Assembly: GCA_018819005.1 (NCBI GenBank) | Contig: JAHJQU010000125.1 | Coordinates: forward strand, 1 to 13,733 | DNA: 13,733 nucleotides | Direction: 5' to 3' | Origin: Pseudomonadota bacterium | Lineage (GTDB): Bacteria; Desulfobacterota; Desulfobacteria; Desulfobacterales; RPRI01 | Shown here: piece by piece, positions 8,505-13,733 of the stretch | Position numbering within the stretch: the stretch's first letter is position 1 | Layout of the letters: each line of letters begins with the position of its first letter | Notes under the pieces: model-generated | What the model saw: the letters and a program-made list of their open reading frames with translations, nothing else | Database searches by the model: none | Told to the model about the DNA's origin: nothing | Program-made: the position numbers and the translations under genes

Positions 8505-9082
8505 ATATATATCCCGAACATAGCATCGTCATTTCCCCAATAGGCAATTTTGATCCCGAAATAACCGAGCCTGTTCAAAAGGAAATAAACAGGATATTCG
8601 GTTTCCCGGCACTAATTATCCCTATCCTTGAAGATGTTGACTTTGCGCTTGATTCAGGCCGGAACCAGTACCACTCAACATCGATACTTAAACAGCTTGA
8701 AAAATCAGCGCCTTCTTTTGCAATGAAAGTAATTGCCATTACGAAGGTTGATCTGTTTATCCCGATCTTGACCCATGTTTACGGGGAAGCACAACTTGGA
8801 GGAAAGGCCTGCGTTGTTTCTACGTACAGGTTAAAGGATCAGATATCTGCAGCAAACCCGGGCGTCATTTTTAAGCAAAGGATTGTTAAGGAAGCAGTCC
8901 ACGAACTCGGCCATACATTCAATCTCCGCCATTGCAAGGAACACGCATGCATAATGCACTATTGCCGCACCGAGCTTGATGTTGACAGGAAGTCGGATCA
9001 GCTTTGCAGGTACTGCAAAATACTTTTAGATGATGAAATAAAAAGGCTCAGAAAATCAGGTATGGAGAAAAAGCCTTGTTAA
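8501..9082 (+). CDS. amzA: Archaemetzincin-family zinc metalloprotease
   Basis: A predicted zinc-dependent peptidase of 193 aa with no signal peptide, so cytoplasmic. The zinc-binding and structural signature is HELGHTFNLRHC (134-145), then C150-I-M-H and C169-x2-C172. H134, H138 and H144 should bind the catalytic zinc with E135 as general base; C145, C150, C169 and C172 should form the second, structural zinc site typical of archaemetzincins. The position normally held by the metzincin Gly is Asn141. No ATG lies upstream of this domain in the true frame; TTG at 8501 overlaps the regulator stop as TTGA, and translation from there begins (M)NIYPEHSIVISPIGNF, as family members do, so it is chosen, with coupled translation. 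The 3' end overlaps the convergent gene by 27 bases. Substrate unknown. Confidence 0.9.
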   Translation: MNIYPEHSIVISPIGNFDPEITEPVQKEINRIFGFPALIIPILEDVDFALDSGRNQYHSTSILKQLEKSAPSFAMKVIAITKVDLFIPILTHVYGEAQLGGKACVVSTYRLKDQISAANPGVIFKQRIVKEAVHELGHTFNLRHCKEHACIMHYCRTELDVDRKSDQLCRYCKILLDDEIKRLRKSGMEKKPC

Positions 9083-9982
9083 TCTTTCCCAGCCTATCTG
9101 GGGCATCTTTCCATATATGTCTTCACCGAGATATCCACCATCGGTATTTAAAAGTTCTCCGGATTCTTCAATAACATTATAAAGGTGGCCGATCTCTTTT
9201 TCCATGAATTCTTTTGATTCTGTGCCGATATAAAGATCTTTAAGCTCATTCCTGAGACTTTCCGAATGCAATCTCACAAACCAGCCATCAGTATAAGGAT
9301 TTTTATTAGCCAGGCTTCCCTCTTCCCTCAGCCTCGGATTAACATCCGTCACGATACCGCTGACAGGCGAAAGGACTCCCGCACTCTTTTCACCCCGTTT
9401 TAATACAATCTGGGAGATATTCTGCTTCATCTGCTTTCCGATAAGGGGGGCCTCAACATTTTCAAGTGGCCCGAGGAGCCGCAGGGCAAAATCATCAAGC
9501 CCGACTCTTACTGTTGAGCCTTCTTCAATCTTAACCCAGGCATGCCCTTTATGGAGATAGTATCCCTGAGGAATTCTGAAACCTTGTACATTAAGAACTT
9601 CCACAGGTTTTACCAGTGCATGAACAGCATACTGGTCGTAAAAATACTGGTCGAACTCGCAATTTGCGCACCTGTATTCATGGCTGCAGTTTTTGAATTC
9701 TATCCGCCCTTTCATATGGTGAATGCACGGCCGTTTCAAGGATGGCAGCTCTTTTAATTTCTCTATCCAGAAAACAATATTTTGACGATTCCCCCCGGGG
9801 ATTTGCCCCTTCTGCGCCATTACCATGTTTTCCTCGGCCACCCGCAACATAGCCCTGTCGAAATGGCACGTTGTACAATCATAGGAGATTCTGCAATATT
9901 TATGGCGCACAACCCCCGCCTGCATCCAGAGGCAGGGGCTAAGATTTGATTTTTTCTGATTGTTATATCTGGCAGTTCTCAT
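9056..9982 (-). CDS. Tandem C4-motif protein with GcvH-like domain, no lipoyl lysine (paralog 1)
   Basis: 308 aa. The N-terminal part has two copies of the spacing C-x12-C-x5-C-x2-C-x-F-D (Cys 17/30/36/39 and 86/99/105/108), which suggests two zinc or iron-sulfur sites. The C-terminal part (about 133-240) resembles glycine-cleavage H protein: GYYLHKGHAWVKIEEG, then VGLDDFALRLLG and SPVSGIVTDVN with ANKNPYTDGWFVRL. The lipoyl-lysine position, eight residues before the Pro of SPVSG, is Glu198. A conserved tail follows (GGYLGEDIYGKMP). AGGTGA lies five bases before ATG 9982. It is a paralog of 10158-11153 and converges on the archaemetzincin gene with a 27-base overlap. A metal-binding scaffold or sensor seems more likely than a glycine-cleavage role (inference); no gcvT or gcvP is present. 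The exact function is not recognised. Confidence 0.82.
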   Translation of the reverse strand: MRTARYNNQKKSNLSPCLWMQAGVVRHKYCRISYDCTTCHFDRAMLRVAEENMVMAQKGQIPGGNRQNIVFWIEKLKELPSLKRPCIHHMKGRIEFKNCSHEYRCANCEFDQYFYDQYAVHALVKPVEVLNVQGFRIPQGYYLHKGHAWVKIEEGSTVRVGLDDFALRLLGPLENVEAPLIGKQMKQNISQIVLKRGEKSAGVLSPVSGIVTDVNPRLREEGSLANKNPYTDGWFVRLHSESLRNELKDLYIGTESKEFMEKEIGHLYNVIEESGELLNTDGGYLGEDIYGKMPQIGWERLTRLFLHT

Positions 9983-10005
9983 TTTTCACCTCACGCTTCA
10001 GTAAA

Positions 10006-10122
10006 TTCTCACTTCGACTTACGACTCACTCCTCTGTGCCTTTGACCCTTGATTTTACTATTCACGATTCACTATCGGCTATTCACTGTTCCCTATTGCC
10101 TCTTTCCTATTTACCGGTTTTC
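10006..10122. repeat. Degenerate heptamer array, TTCACTA/TTCGACT types
   Basis: This spacer between the two GcvH-like genes is filled with 7-base units in phase: TTCTCAC, TTCGACT (10006-10019) and TACGACT in the first block, then from 10054 TTTACTA, TTCACGA and after them TTCACTA, TCGGCTA, ending near GTTTTCC. One unit in another phase, ATTGCCT (10095-10101), is the reverse complement of AGGCAAT in the array at 5381-5443, so the families are related. Confidence 0.75.
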
Positions 10123-10154
10123 CCTCGAATCCTTGAATCCTTGAATCCTTCTTT
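10123..10154. repeat. Octamer array, CCTTGAAT type
   Basis: Four 8-base units: CCTCGAAT, CCTTGAAT, then CCTTGAAT and CCTTCTTT. The array ends three bases before the stop codon of the minus-strand gene at 10158. The unit is the same as TTGAATCC at 5456-5487 in a shifted phase. Confidence 0.75.
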
Positions 10155-10157
10155 TTC

Positions 10158-11153
10158 CTATGTTTTAAGAAATGTTCTCGCAAGATTTCTCCAGTCAAGA
10201 CCCGGAAGATTCCCGTAAATATCCTCTTTTAAATAACCGCCGTCTGCTGCAAGGGGACCGGCAACCTCTTCGATCATTTTCTCAAGCTTGCCGACTTCAT
10301 CGTTTATCCACACGGGGCTTGCCGAGTCATCCATCAGTTTTTTAACAGTTCCCTTTATATCGGGAGAACGCACCATAAATAACCATCCATCCCCGTAAGG
10401 TTCTCTGTTGGCAATTTCAGGTTTCTCCCTGACCTTAGAATTAACCTCAACTATAACCCCGTTAACAGGAGAAAGCACATCAGCCGAATTTTCCCTGCGC
10501 CTCAGGCCCCATCCAGCCAATCCCTGGTCAAGCTCCTTACCCATGAGCGGAAGATCAAGGGCATCGGCCTTTCCGAGCAGTTTTAAGGAAAAATCATCAA
10601 ATCCGATTCGTATATATCCCCCGCTTTCTACGCGCGCCCATGTATGGCCGTCATGGAAATAGTAACCAACCGGAACATCAAAACCTTTAACATACTGAAT
10701 CTCGCCCGGCATTGTTTTGCTTTTTGTCGTCCAGACGTCTTCGAAAAACTGGTCAAAATCGCATTTTGAACATTCATAATCGTAGGCACAGGTCCTTTTT
10801 TCAATACGGTTTGTAAGGCTGTGCCGGCAGACTCTGTTCATATGAGGTCTTTTTCTCATTGCATCCTGCCAGCTGACCTGATTTCCCTTTTCGACCTTTC
10901 TCGTCATTCCCAGGTCGAACTTACATGTCGTGCAGTCATAATAATTATTGCAGTCCTTAAAATTCACAAGACCTGTCTGCATCCATATGCATGGATTTAA
11001 AAAACGGGCGCTTTTATCAGGCTTTACCATCCATACCTGCCCGCCTAAAACGGTTTTTATCTCGCTTTGAGCCTGTTCTTTAGCATCTCCCTTCCTGTAG
11101 GTAGACCCATATCCCAGCTTGCTTCTTCGTTCCATATTATTCTGATTTGCCAT
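10158..11153 (-). CDS. Tandem C4-motif protein with GcvH-like domain, no lipoyl lysine (paralog 2, sigma-54 promoter)
   Basis: 331 aa from ATG 11153, preceded by AAGGAGAG. The longer frame that begins ATGGCACG at 11228 is rejected because that ATG is part of the -24 promoter element. The protein has a basic N-terminal extension, then two C-x12-C-x5-C-x2-C-x-F-D repeats (Cys 55/68/74/77 and 109/122/128/131). The GcvH-like domain follows (about 155-265: GYYFHDGHTWARVESG, IGFDDFSLKLLGK, SPVNGVIVEVN, YGDGWLFMV). The lipoyl position is Glu221 and no Lys is near it (RRRENSADVLSP). The tail GGYLKEDIYGNLPGLDW matches paralog 1. With sigma-54 control and a nearby sigma-54 activator, it is probably an inducible protein. 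Function unknown; similarity to GcvH is structural and does not imply glycine cleavage. Confidence 0.85.
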   Translation of the reverse strand: MANQNNMERRSKLGYGSTYRKGDAKEQAQSEIKTVLGGQVWMVKPDKSARFLNPCIWMQTGLVNFKDCNNYYDCTTCKFDLGMTRKVEKGNQVSWQDAMRKRPHMNRVCRHSLTNRIEKRTCAYDYECSKCDFDQFFEDVWTTKSKTMPGEIQYVKGFDVPVGYYFHDGHTWARVESGGYIRIGFDDFSLKLLGKADALDLPLMGKELDQGLAGWGLRRRENSADVLSPVNGVIVEVNSKVREKPEIANREPYGDGWLFMVRSPDIKGTVKKLMDDSASPVWINDEVGKLEKMIEEVAGPLAADGGYLKEDIYGNLPGLDWRNLARTFLKT

Positions 11154-11211
11154 TTTATCTCTCCTTTTTATAATTTTGATAATTGATATTTTTTTCTCTG
11201 CATTATGTAAG

Positions 11212-11228
11212 AGCAAGTAGCGTGCCAT
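11212..11228 (-). promoter_or_regulatory. Sigma-54 (RpoN) promoter
   Basis: The minus strand reads TGGCAC-GCTAC-TTGCT (11227 to 11212), an exact match to TGGCAC-N5-TTGCW with the required GG/GC spacing. Transcription should start near 11202, about 50 bases before ATG 11153. It drives the GcvH-like gene at 10158-11153. Confidence 0.88.
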
Positions 11229-11272
11229 TTAATGATACTAACAACTATATGGCTTTATCTAACTGATTTGAC

Positions 11273-11284
11273 TTGATTAATCAA
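11273..11284. promoter_or_regulatory. Candidate activator-binding palindrome
   Basis: TTGATTAATCAA is a perfect 12-bp palindrome centred about 77 bp upstream of the predicted sigma-54 start point, a usual location for an enhancer-type activator site. The regulator encoded at 7158-8504 is the nearest candidate binder. Part of the motif (TTGATTAA) also occurs in the hdrA leader at 5176-5183. Confidence 0.4.
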
Positions 11285-11287
11285 ACT

Positions 11288-11437
11288 ATGGCCAAACTAG
11301 GGATTTCAGATGCAGAAAATGATTTATTGCCGTATTTCACGACAGGGAAATTTGAAGCATCAATTATTAATGAATTAATTTTGATTATTTCTTTGTTAAT
11401 TATAGCAGTTATGATGTTGTTGGATTTTGCGGCATAA
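11288..11437 (+). CDS. Possible 49-aa single-pass membrane microprotein
   Basis: An open frame from ATG 11288 to TAA 11435-11437 encodes a short polar N-terminus (MAKLGISDAENDLLPYF) and one hydrophobic stretch of about 20 residues (from INELILIISLLII to MMLLDF). No Shine-Dalgarno sequence is visible before the ATG, and the sequence is AT-rich, which favours chance hydrophobic codons. It ends exactly where the A-run of the minus-strand terminator begins. No family is recognised; it may be a remnant or noise. Confidence 0.22.
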   Translation: MAKLGISDAENDLLPYFTTGKFEASIINELILIISLLIIAVMMLLDFAA

Positions 11438-11474
11438 AAAAAGCCGTACTGCTGTAATTTACAACAGTACGGCT
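11435..11474 (-). terminator. Rho-independent terminator for the metF-like gene
   Basis: On the minus strand a 14-bp stem with one mismatch (AGCCGTACTG core, loop of five, 11442-11474) is followed directly by seven T. The spacing and T-run are right for the minus strand only. It lies about 190 bases past the metF-like stop, so the nonamer repeats would be in the transcript's 3' end. Confidence 0.8.
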
Positions 11475-11502
11475 ATAAATAATGTTAAAAAGGTTTTTTT
11501 AG

Positions 11503-11658
11503 ACAGGATTAACAGGATGGACAGAATTTTGCCTGCGGCGAGAAGGGCAATAAGAATGCTTCGGGCCGCTCTTCCGGAGCGGCCTGACAAATCATCGTGT
11601 TAATCCTGTAGATCCTGTCAGATAAATTTTTGTTGGGGCAGGACCATTAACAGGATGG
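11503..11658. repeat. Inverted nonamer repeat arrays, ACAGGATNN type
   Basis: Three 9-base units in phase, ACAGGATTA and ACAGGATGG then ACAGAATTT (11503-11529), are matched by an inverted set, TTAATCCTG and TAGATCCTG then TCAGATAAA (11600-11626). A solitary ACAGGATGG follows at 11650-11658. The arms enclose about 70 bases with a strong hairpin, so the whole could be a small mobile or regulatory palindromic unit. Confidence 0.7.
11564..11584. other. GC-rich hairpin inside the nonamer repeat unit
   Basis: GGCCGCTC and GAGCGGCC form a perfect 8-bp stem around TTCCG. There is no T-run on either side, so it is not a standard intrinsic terminator. Confidence 0.7.
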
Positions 11659-11666
11659 TAGCTATC

Positions 11667-12529
11667 TTATCCCAGAATTTCAGGCAGCCTGTTCTCCCAT
11701 CCGATCGTAGAAACGAGCACACCGCCAAATCCTTCTTTTTTGATCATCGCTATATTTTCAGATGCAATTTTTATACATTCACTAACTCTGTCCGGGGATG
11801 CCTGAATTCGATCAATTAAAGCGGCAGGAATCTTGATGTTATCCATATGACGATCTATGTATCTTGCCATTCCAACAGATTTAAGCAAAAGCACGGTCGG
11901 AATTATCTTTGTTTTTGACAGGTTTACACGTTCAAGAAACGGCTGAATACCGGCAGAATCGAATAACGGAGGTGTAATAAAGAAGCTTGTGCCTGCATCG
12001 ATCTTTTTTTTCATCTCTTCAAGCTCAAGAACAAGAGCCTGCCCGCTGGCACCTGCATTAACTGTTGAACCAGTCACAAACCGGGGTGAACCTGCAAGTT
12101 CAATCCCGGCCATATCCTTTCCGTTGTTAAGACAGTTTATTGTCCTGATAAGTTCAATCAAATCAAGATCATTCACTGCCTTTGCTTCGTGATGATCTCC
12201 AAAACGGGGATCGTCGCCATTTACCGTCATAACATATTCAATGCCACTCGCACCGGCTGCAAGCAGATCGGCCTGCAAGGCAAGCCTGTTGCGGTCTCTG
12301 CAGTTGACCTGAAATATTGTATCAAAACCGTTCCCCTTTAATATCAATGCACCGCCAAGGGAACTAATGCGCATCACAGCACTGCTCATTTCAGGCACCA
12401 CGAAGGCATCTACCTTCCCCTTAACCTTTTTGGCATTTGTCAGCATCAAAGAAACATTAACTCCTTTGGGGGATCCATTTCGGCTAAAACGGCAAATATC
12501 CCTTTGTCAAATTTAGACTTAAGATGCAT
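11667..12529 (-). CDS. metF: MetF-like 5,10-methylenetetrahydrofolate reductase, apparent -1 frameshift at 12464-12470
   Basis: A TIM-barrel flavoprotein family that reduces methylene-THF to methyl-THF. A strong Shine-Dalgarno site (GGAGG, six bases before ATG 12529) opens a frame encoding MHLKSKFDKGIFAVLAEMDPPK; E17 in AEMDPP matches the catalytic Glu of MetF. That frame stops after 27 codons at 12446. The rest of the protein (GVNVSLMLTNAKK, then CRDRNRLALQADLL and AGSPRFVTGSTVNAG) is one frame back and runs to 11667. Adding one base in the C5/A3 run rejoins them into 287 aa, a normal family length. The junction reads C CCA AAG, a valid X-XXY-YYZ slippery heptamer, and AAAGGAG overlaps it. 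Translation from TTG 12449 alone would lack the catalytic Glu. Downstream is an intrinsic terminator. Frameshift error, real mutation or programmed slip cannot be separated here. Confidence 0.82.
12464..12470 (-). other. Slippery heptamer C CCA AAG at the metF frame junction
   Basis: Read in the frame of ATG 12529, CCA and AAG occupy the P and A sites. A -1 slip would give the next codon GGA (12462-12464), exactly the frame of the downstream MetF sequence. AAGGAG overlaps it, which resembles a Shine-Dalgarno sequence, though the known stimulator in dnaX lies upstream of the slip site. Confidence 0.4.
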
Positions 12530-12652
12530 AATATTCCTCCGAAACCAGTCAAATCATATGATTCATTATTATTTCCTGAATAAAATTTATCACTAAAAGC
12601 GCCCTATTATTTTATATTGCGATTTTGGTCAAGTATAAATATCATTATTGCC

Positions 12653-13336
12653 TTAATGCAAGTTTCTTTCAACTTTGGCTTTTTCTTTCAGCTTATCAAG
12701 ATACGAGGTAACTTCAGTTTGAATCTTTTCCTGTTTCAGATTCTGCTCAATTCTGCTTTTCAGGTGAGTTTCAAAAAAGGCTTTCACTTCTTCCTCTGAA
12801 ACGGTTATCTTCTGAATGAATTCCTTATCTATTAACTGCTGTATAGCCGTTACCTGTTGAATCTGACTTTTAAGGGAAGCTTCGGTCAACTTGACCTTAA
12901 CAAGTTCTTTATTAAACTCTTCAGTATTCGGAAACTGCGCTTTGAACTTGGCAAACTGTTCGTCAACCACAGAGTCTTCTACTTTAATACCCATTTTCTG
13001 GCTTTCCTGATAAAGAAGTTCGCCATCAATCAGTTTTTCAAGAATTCTCTTTTTTATTTCGGCGAGCCTGGCGTCATCAAGTTTTTCTCCGCGATTGGCG
13101 GACTGCTCTTCAATACCCATAAGCTCCCTGTCAAAATCGTCCTGTGTAATAGCCACTCCGTTTACAACCGCAACATTACCCTTTGGAGCATCTTTTGTTT
13201 CAACCTTTTCGGTTTTTACAGCCTTATCATCCTTTACTGCTTTATCGTCTTTTCCGGCAGAAACTGGCGAAGCAAACAAAACAATGCATAATCCCAAAAC
13301 CATTAATCTGAATACCACTCCATTTAATAAACGCAT
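12653..13336 (-). CDS. Secreted SurA N-domain-like chaperone without a parvulin domain
   Basis: 227 aa with a signal peptide (MRLLNGVVF, a hydrophobic core, then VSA and cleavage about residue 27), so probably periplasmic. A lysine/aspartate linker follows with a repeated DDKAVK. The SurA-N domain starts at VAVVNGVAITQDDFDREL and continues through EKLIDGELLYQESQKMGI and the helical segment to VSEEEVKAFFETH. In SurA/PpiC proteins a parvulin rotamase would be next; here the chain passes straight to a C-terminal helix (LKSRIEQNLKQEK). It is thus expected to bind unfolded outer-membrane or periplasmic proteins without prolyl isomerase activity. AGGAGA lies six bases before ATG 13336. The metF-like gene starts 123 bases downstream on the same strand; co-transcription is possible but not shown. 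Confidence 0.85.
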   Translation of the reverse strand: MRLLNGVVFRLMVLGLCIVLFASPVSAGKDDKAVKDDKAVKTEKVETKDAPKGNVAVVNGVAITQDDFDRELMGIEEQSANRGEKLDDARLAEIKKRILEKLIDGELLYQESQKMGIKVEDSVVDEQFAKFKAQFPNTEEFNKELVKVKLTEASLKSQIQQVTAIQQLIDKEFIQKITVSEEEVKAFFETHLKSRIEQNLKQEKIQTEVTSYLDKLKEKAKVERNLH

Positions 13337-13368
13337 CTAAATTCTCCTTATGTCTTGTTGAATATAAT

Positions 13369-13393
13369 AAGGGCATATCATCAACATGCCCTT
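13369..13393. other. Hairpin in the divergent spacer between the SurA-like and flavodoxin genes
   Basis: AAGGGCAT and ATGCCCTT form a perfect 8-bp stem around a 9-base loop, 33 bases upstream of ATG 13336. There is no adjoining T-run of use to either gene, so an operator or a 5'-leader structure of the SurA-like transcript is more likely than a terminator. The rest of the spacer (13394-13583) shows no clear promoter or gene. Confidence 0.4.
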
Positions 13394-13583
13394 TATGTCC
13401 AAATACATCCGTTTGGGGCACATATCATCTATGGATATTATTGTGCAAACAGTATTTCAGTTTAAGGAGATGAAAAAAGTTTAACTTGGAAAGAAAAGCA
13501 CGCCATGTTAAGAATGTTATAAGTTCGGACTACAGAGATTCTAAATCGTCAAACAATATTATAAGTCTTTTAAGGAGGATAAA

Positions 13584-13733
13584 ATGCCTAAAGCACTCAT
13601 CTCATATTATTCCAAATCCGGTAACACGAAGAAAATGGCTGAATATATCAAAGAGGGAATAGGCTCGGTTGAAAAAATGGAAGTCACAGTAAAAAAGATA
13701 TCTGAAACGGCATTGGAAGATATGCTCAATTCG
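13584..13733 (+). CDS. Flavodoxin-family protein (partial, runs off right edge)
   Basis: The first 50 residues are visible: KALISYYSKSGNTKKMAEYI has the flavodoxin FMN phosphate-binding loop (SKSGNT, residues 10-15) after the first beta strand, and helix one follows. A perfect Shine-Dalgarno AGGAGG lies five bases before ATG 13584. The family includes WrbA-type quinone reductases and electron-carrier flavodoxins; too little is visible to choose. It is transcribed divergently from the SurA-like gene. Confidence 0.82.
   Translation, partial: MPKALISYYSKSGNTKKMAEYIKEGIGSVEKMEVTVKKISETALEDMLNS

Larger units (their letters stand above)
11154..11666. other. Intergenic region between the GcvH-like gene and the metF-like gene
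   Basis: This 513-base stretch holds the sigma-54 promoter and palindrome, a doubtful 49-aa frame, the minus-strand terminator, and the nonamer repeat unit with its GC-rich hairpin. No established protein-coding gene is seen. Confidence 0.65.

Noticed and set aside
10006..10154. CRISPR array
   Set aside because: Units are 7-8 bases, contiguous and degenerate, without spacers of constant length and with no cas genes nearby.
11154..11228. N-terminal extension MARYLLLHN... of the GcvH-like gene
   Set aside because: Its ATG is part of a perfect sigma-54 -24 element and would lie upstream of the transcription start; ATG 11153 has a good Shine-Dalgarno site and the paralog does not share the extension.
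13395..13484. 29-codon frame in the divergent spacer
   Set aside because: It has no ribosome binding site, starts next to a hairpin stem, and its sequence shows no recognisable feature.
13486..13516. Possible sigma-70 promoter for the flavodoxin gene (TTGGAA, 17 bases, TAAGAA)
   Set aside because: The -10 matches only 3 of 6 positions; too weak to call.

Overview
The window reads as chromosomal DNA from an anaerobic, selenocysteine-using member of the Desulfobacterota (former Deltaproteobacteria), most likely a sulfate-reducing or syntrophic Desulfobacterales-type organism. The grounds are Wood-Ljungdahl-type genes (hdrA-mvhD-metV and a separate metF-like gene), a very large HdrA fusion, in-frame UGA codons at redox cysteine positions, a sigma-54-type regulator and arrays of short degenerate repeats between genes. 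No taxonomic search was possible, so this is inference.

Region 1 (1-5134, minus strand) is an hdrA-mvhD-metV operon, with metV running off the left edge. Both hdrA and mvhD look truncated at the N-terminus unless one in-frame UGA in each is read as selenocysteine. Each UGA is followed by a stem-loop whose G-starting apical loop lies 21-22 nt downstream, as expected for a bacterial SECIS. HdrA (1476 aa) is two HdrA units in tandem with a GltD/NfnB-like NAD(P)H oxidoreductase inserted in the first. The operon probably moves electrons between NAD(P)H, ferredoxin and methylene-tetrahydrofolate reductase.

Region 2 (5135-5588) is a 454-base divergent spacer. It holds a sigma-70-like hdrA promoter and three consecutive degenerate arrays with strict periods of 7, 8 and 7 bases.

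Region 3 (5589-11284) looks like a regulatory module: a histidine kinase with an N-terminal Rossmann-like domain (frameshifted in this sequence), an NtrC-type sigma-54 activator, an archaemetzincin-type metalloprotease, and, on the opposite strand, two paralogous proteins that join two C-x12-C-x5-C-x2-C-x-F-D metal-site repeats to a GcvH-like domain lacking the lipoyl lysine. The upstream paralog has a textbook sigma-54 promoter and a perfect 12-bp palindrome about 77 bp before the predicted transcription start. It is the best candidate in the window for an undescribed system. A second heptamer/octamer array separates the two paralogs.

Region 4 (11285-12529) holds a possible 49-aa membrane microprotein, a strong terminator for the minus strand, an inverted pair of nonamer repeats around a GC-rich hairpin, and a metF-like gene with an apparent -1 frameshift at C CCA AAG, just after its catalytic glutamate.

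Region 5 (12653-13733) holds a secreted SurA-N-like chaperone without a parvulin domain (minus) and the beginning of a flavodoxin-family gene (plus), separated by a divergent spacer with a hairpin.
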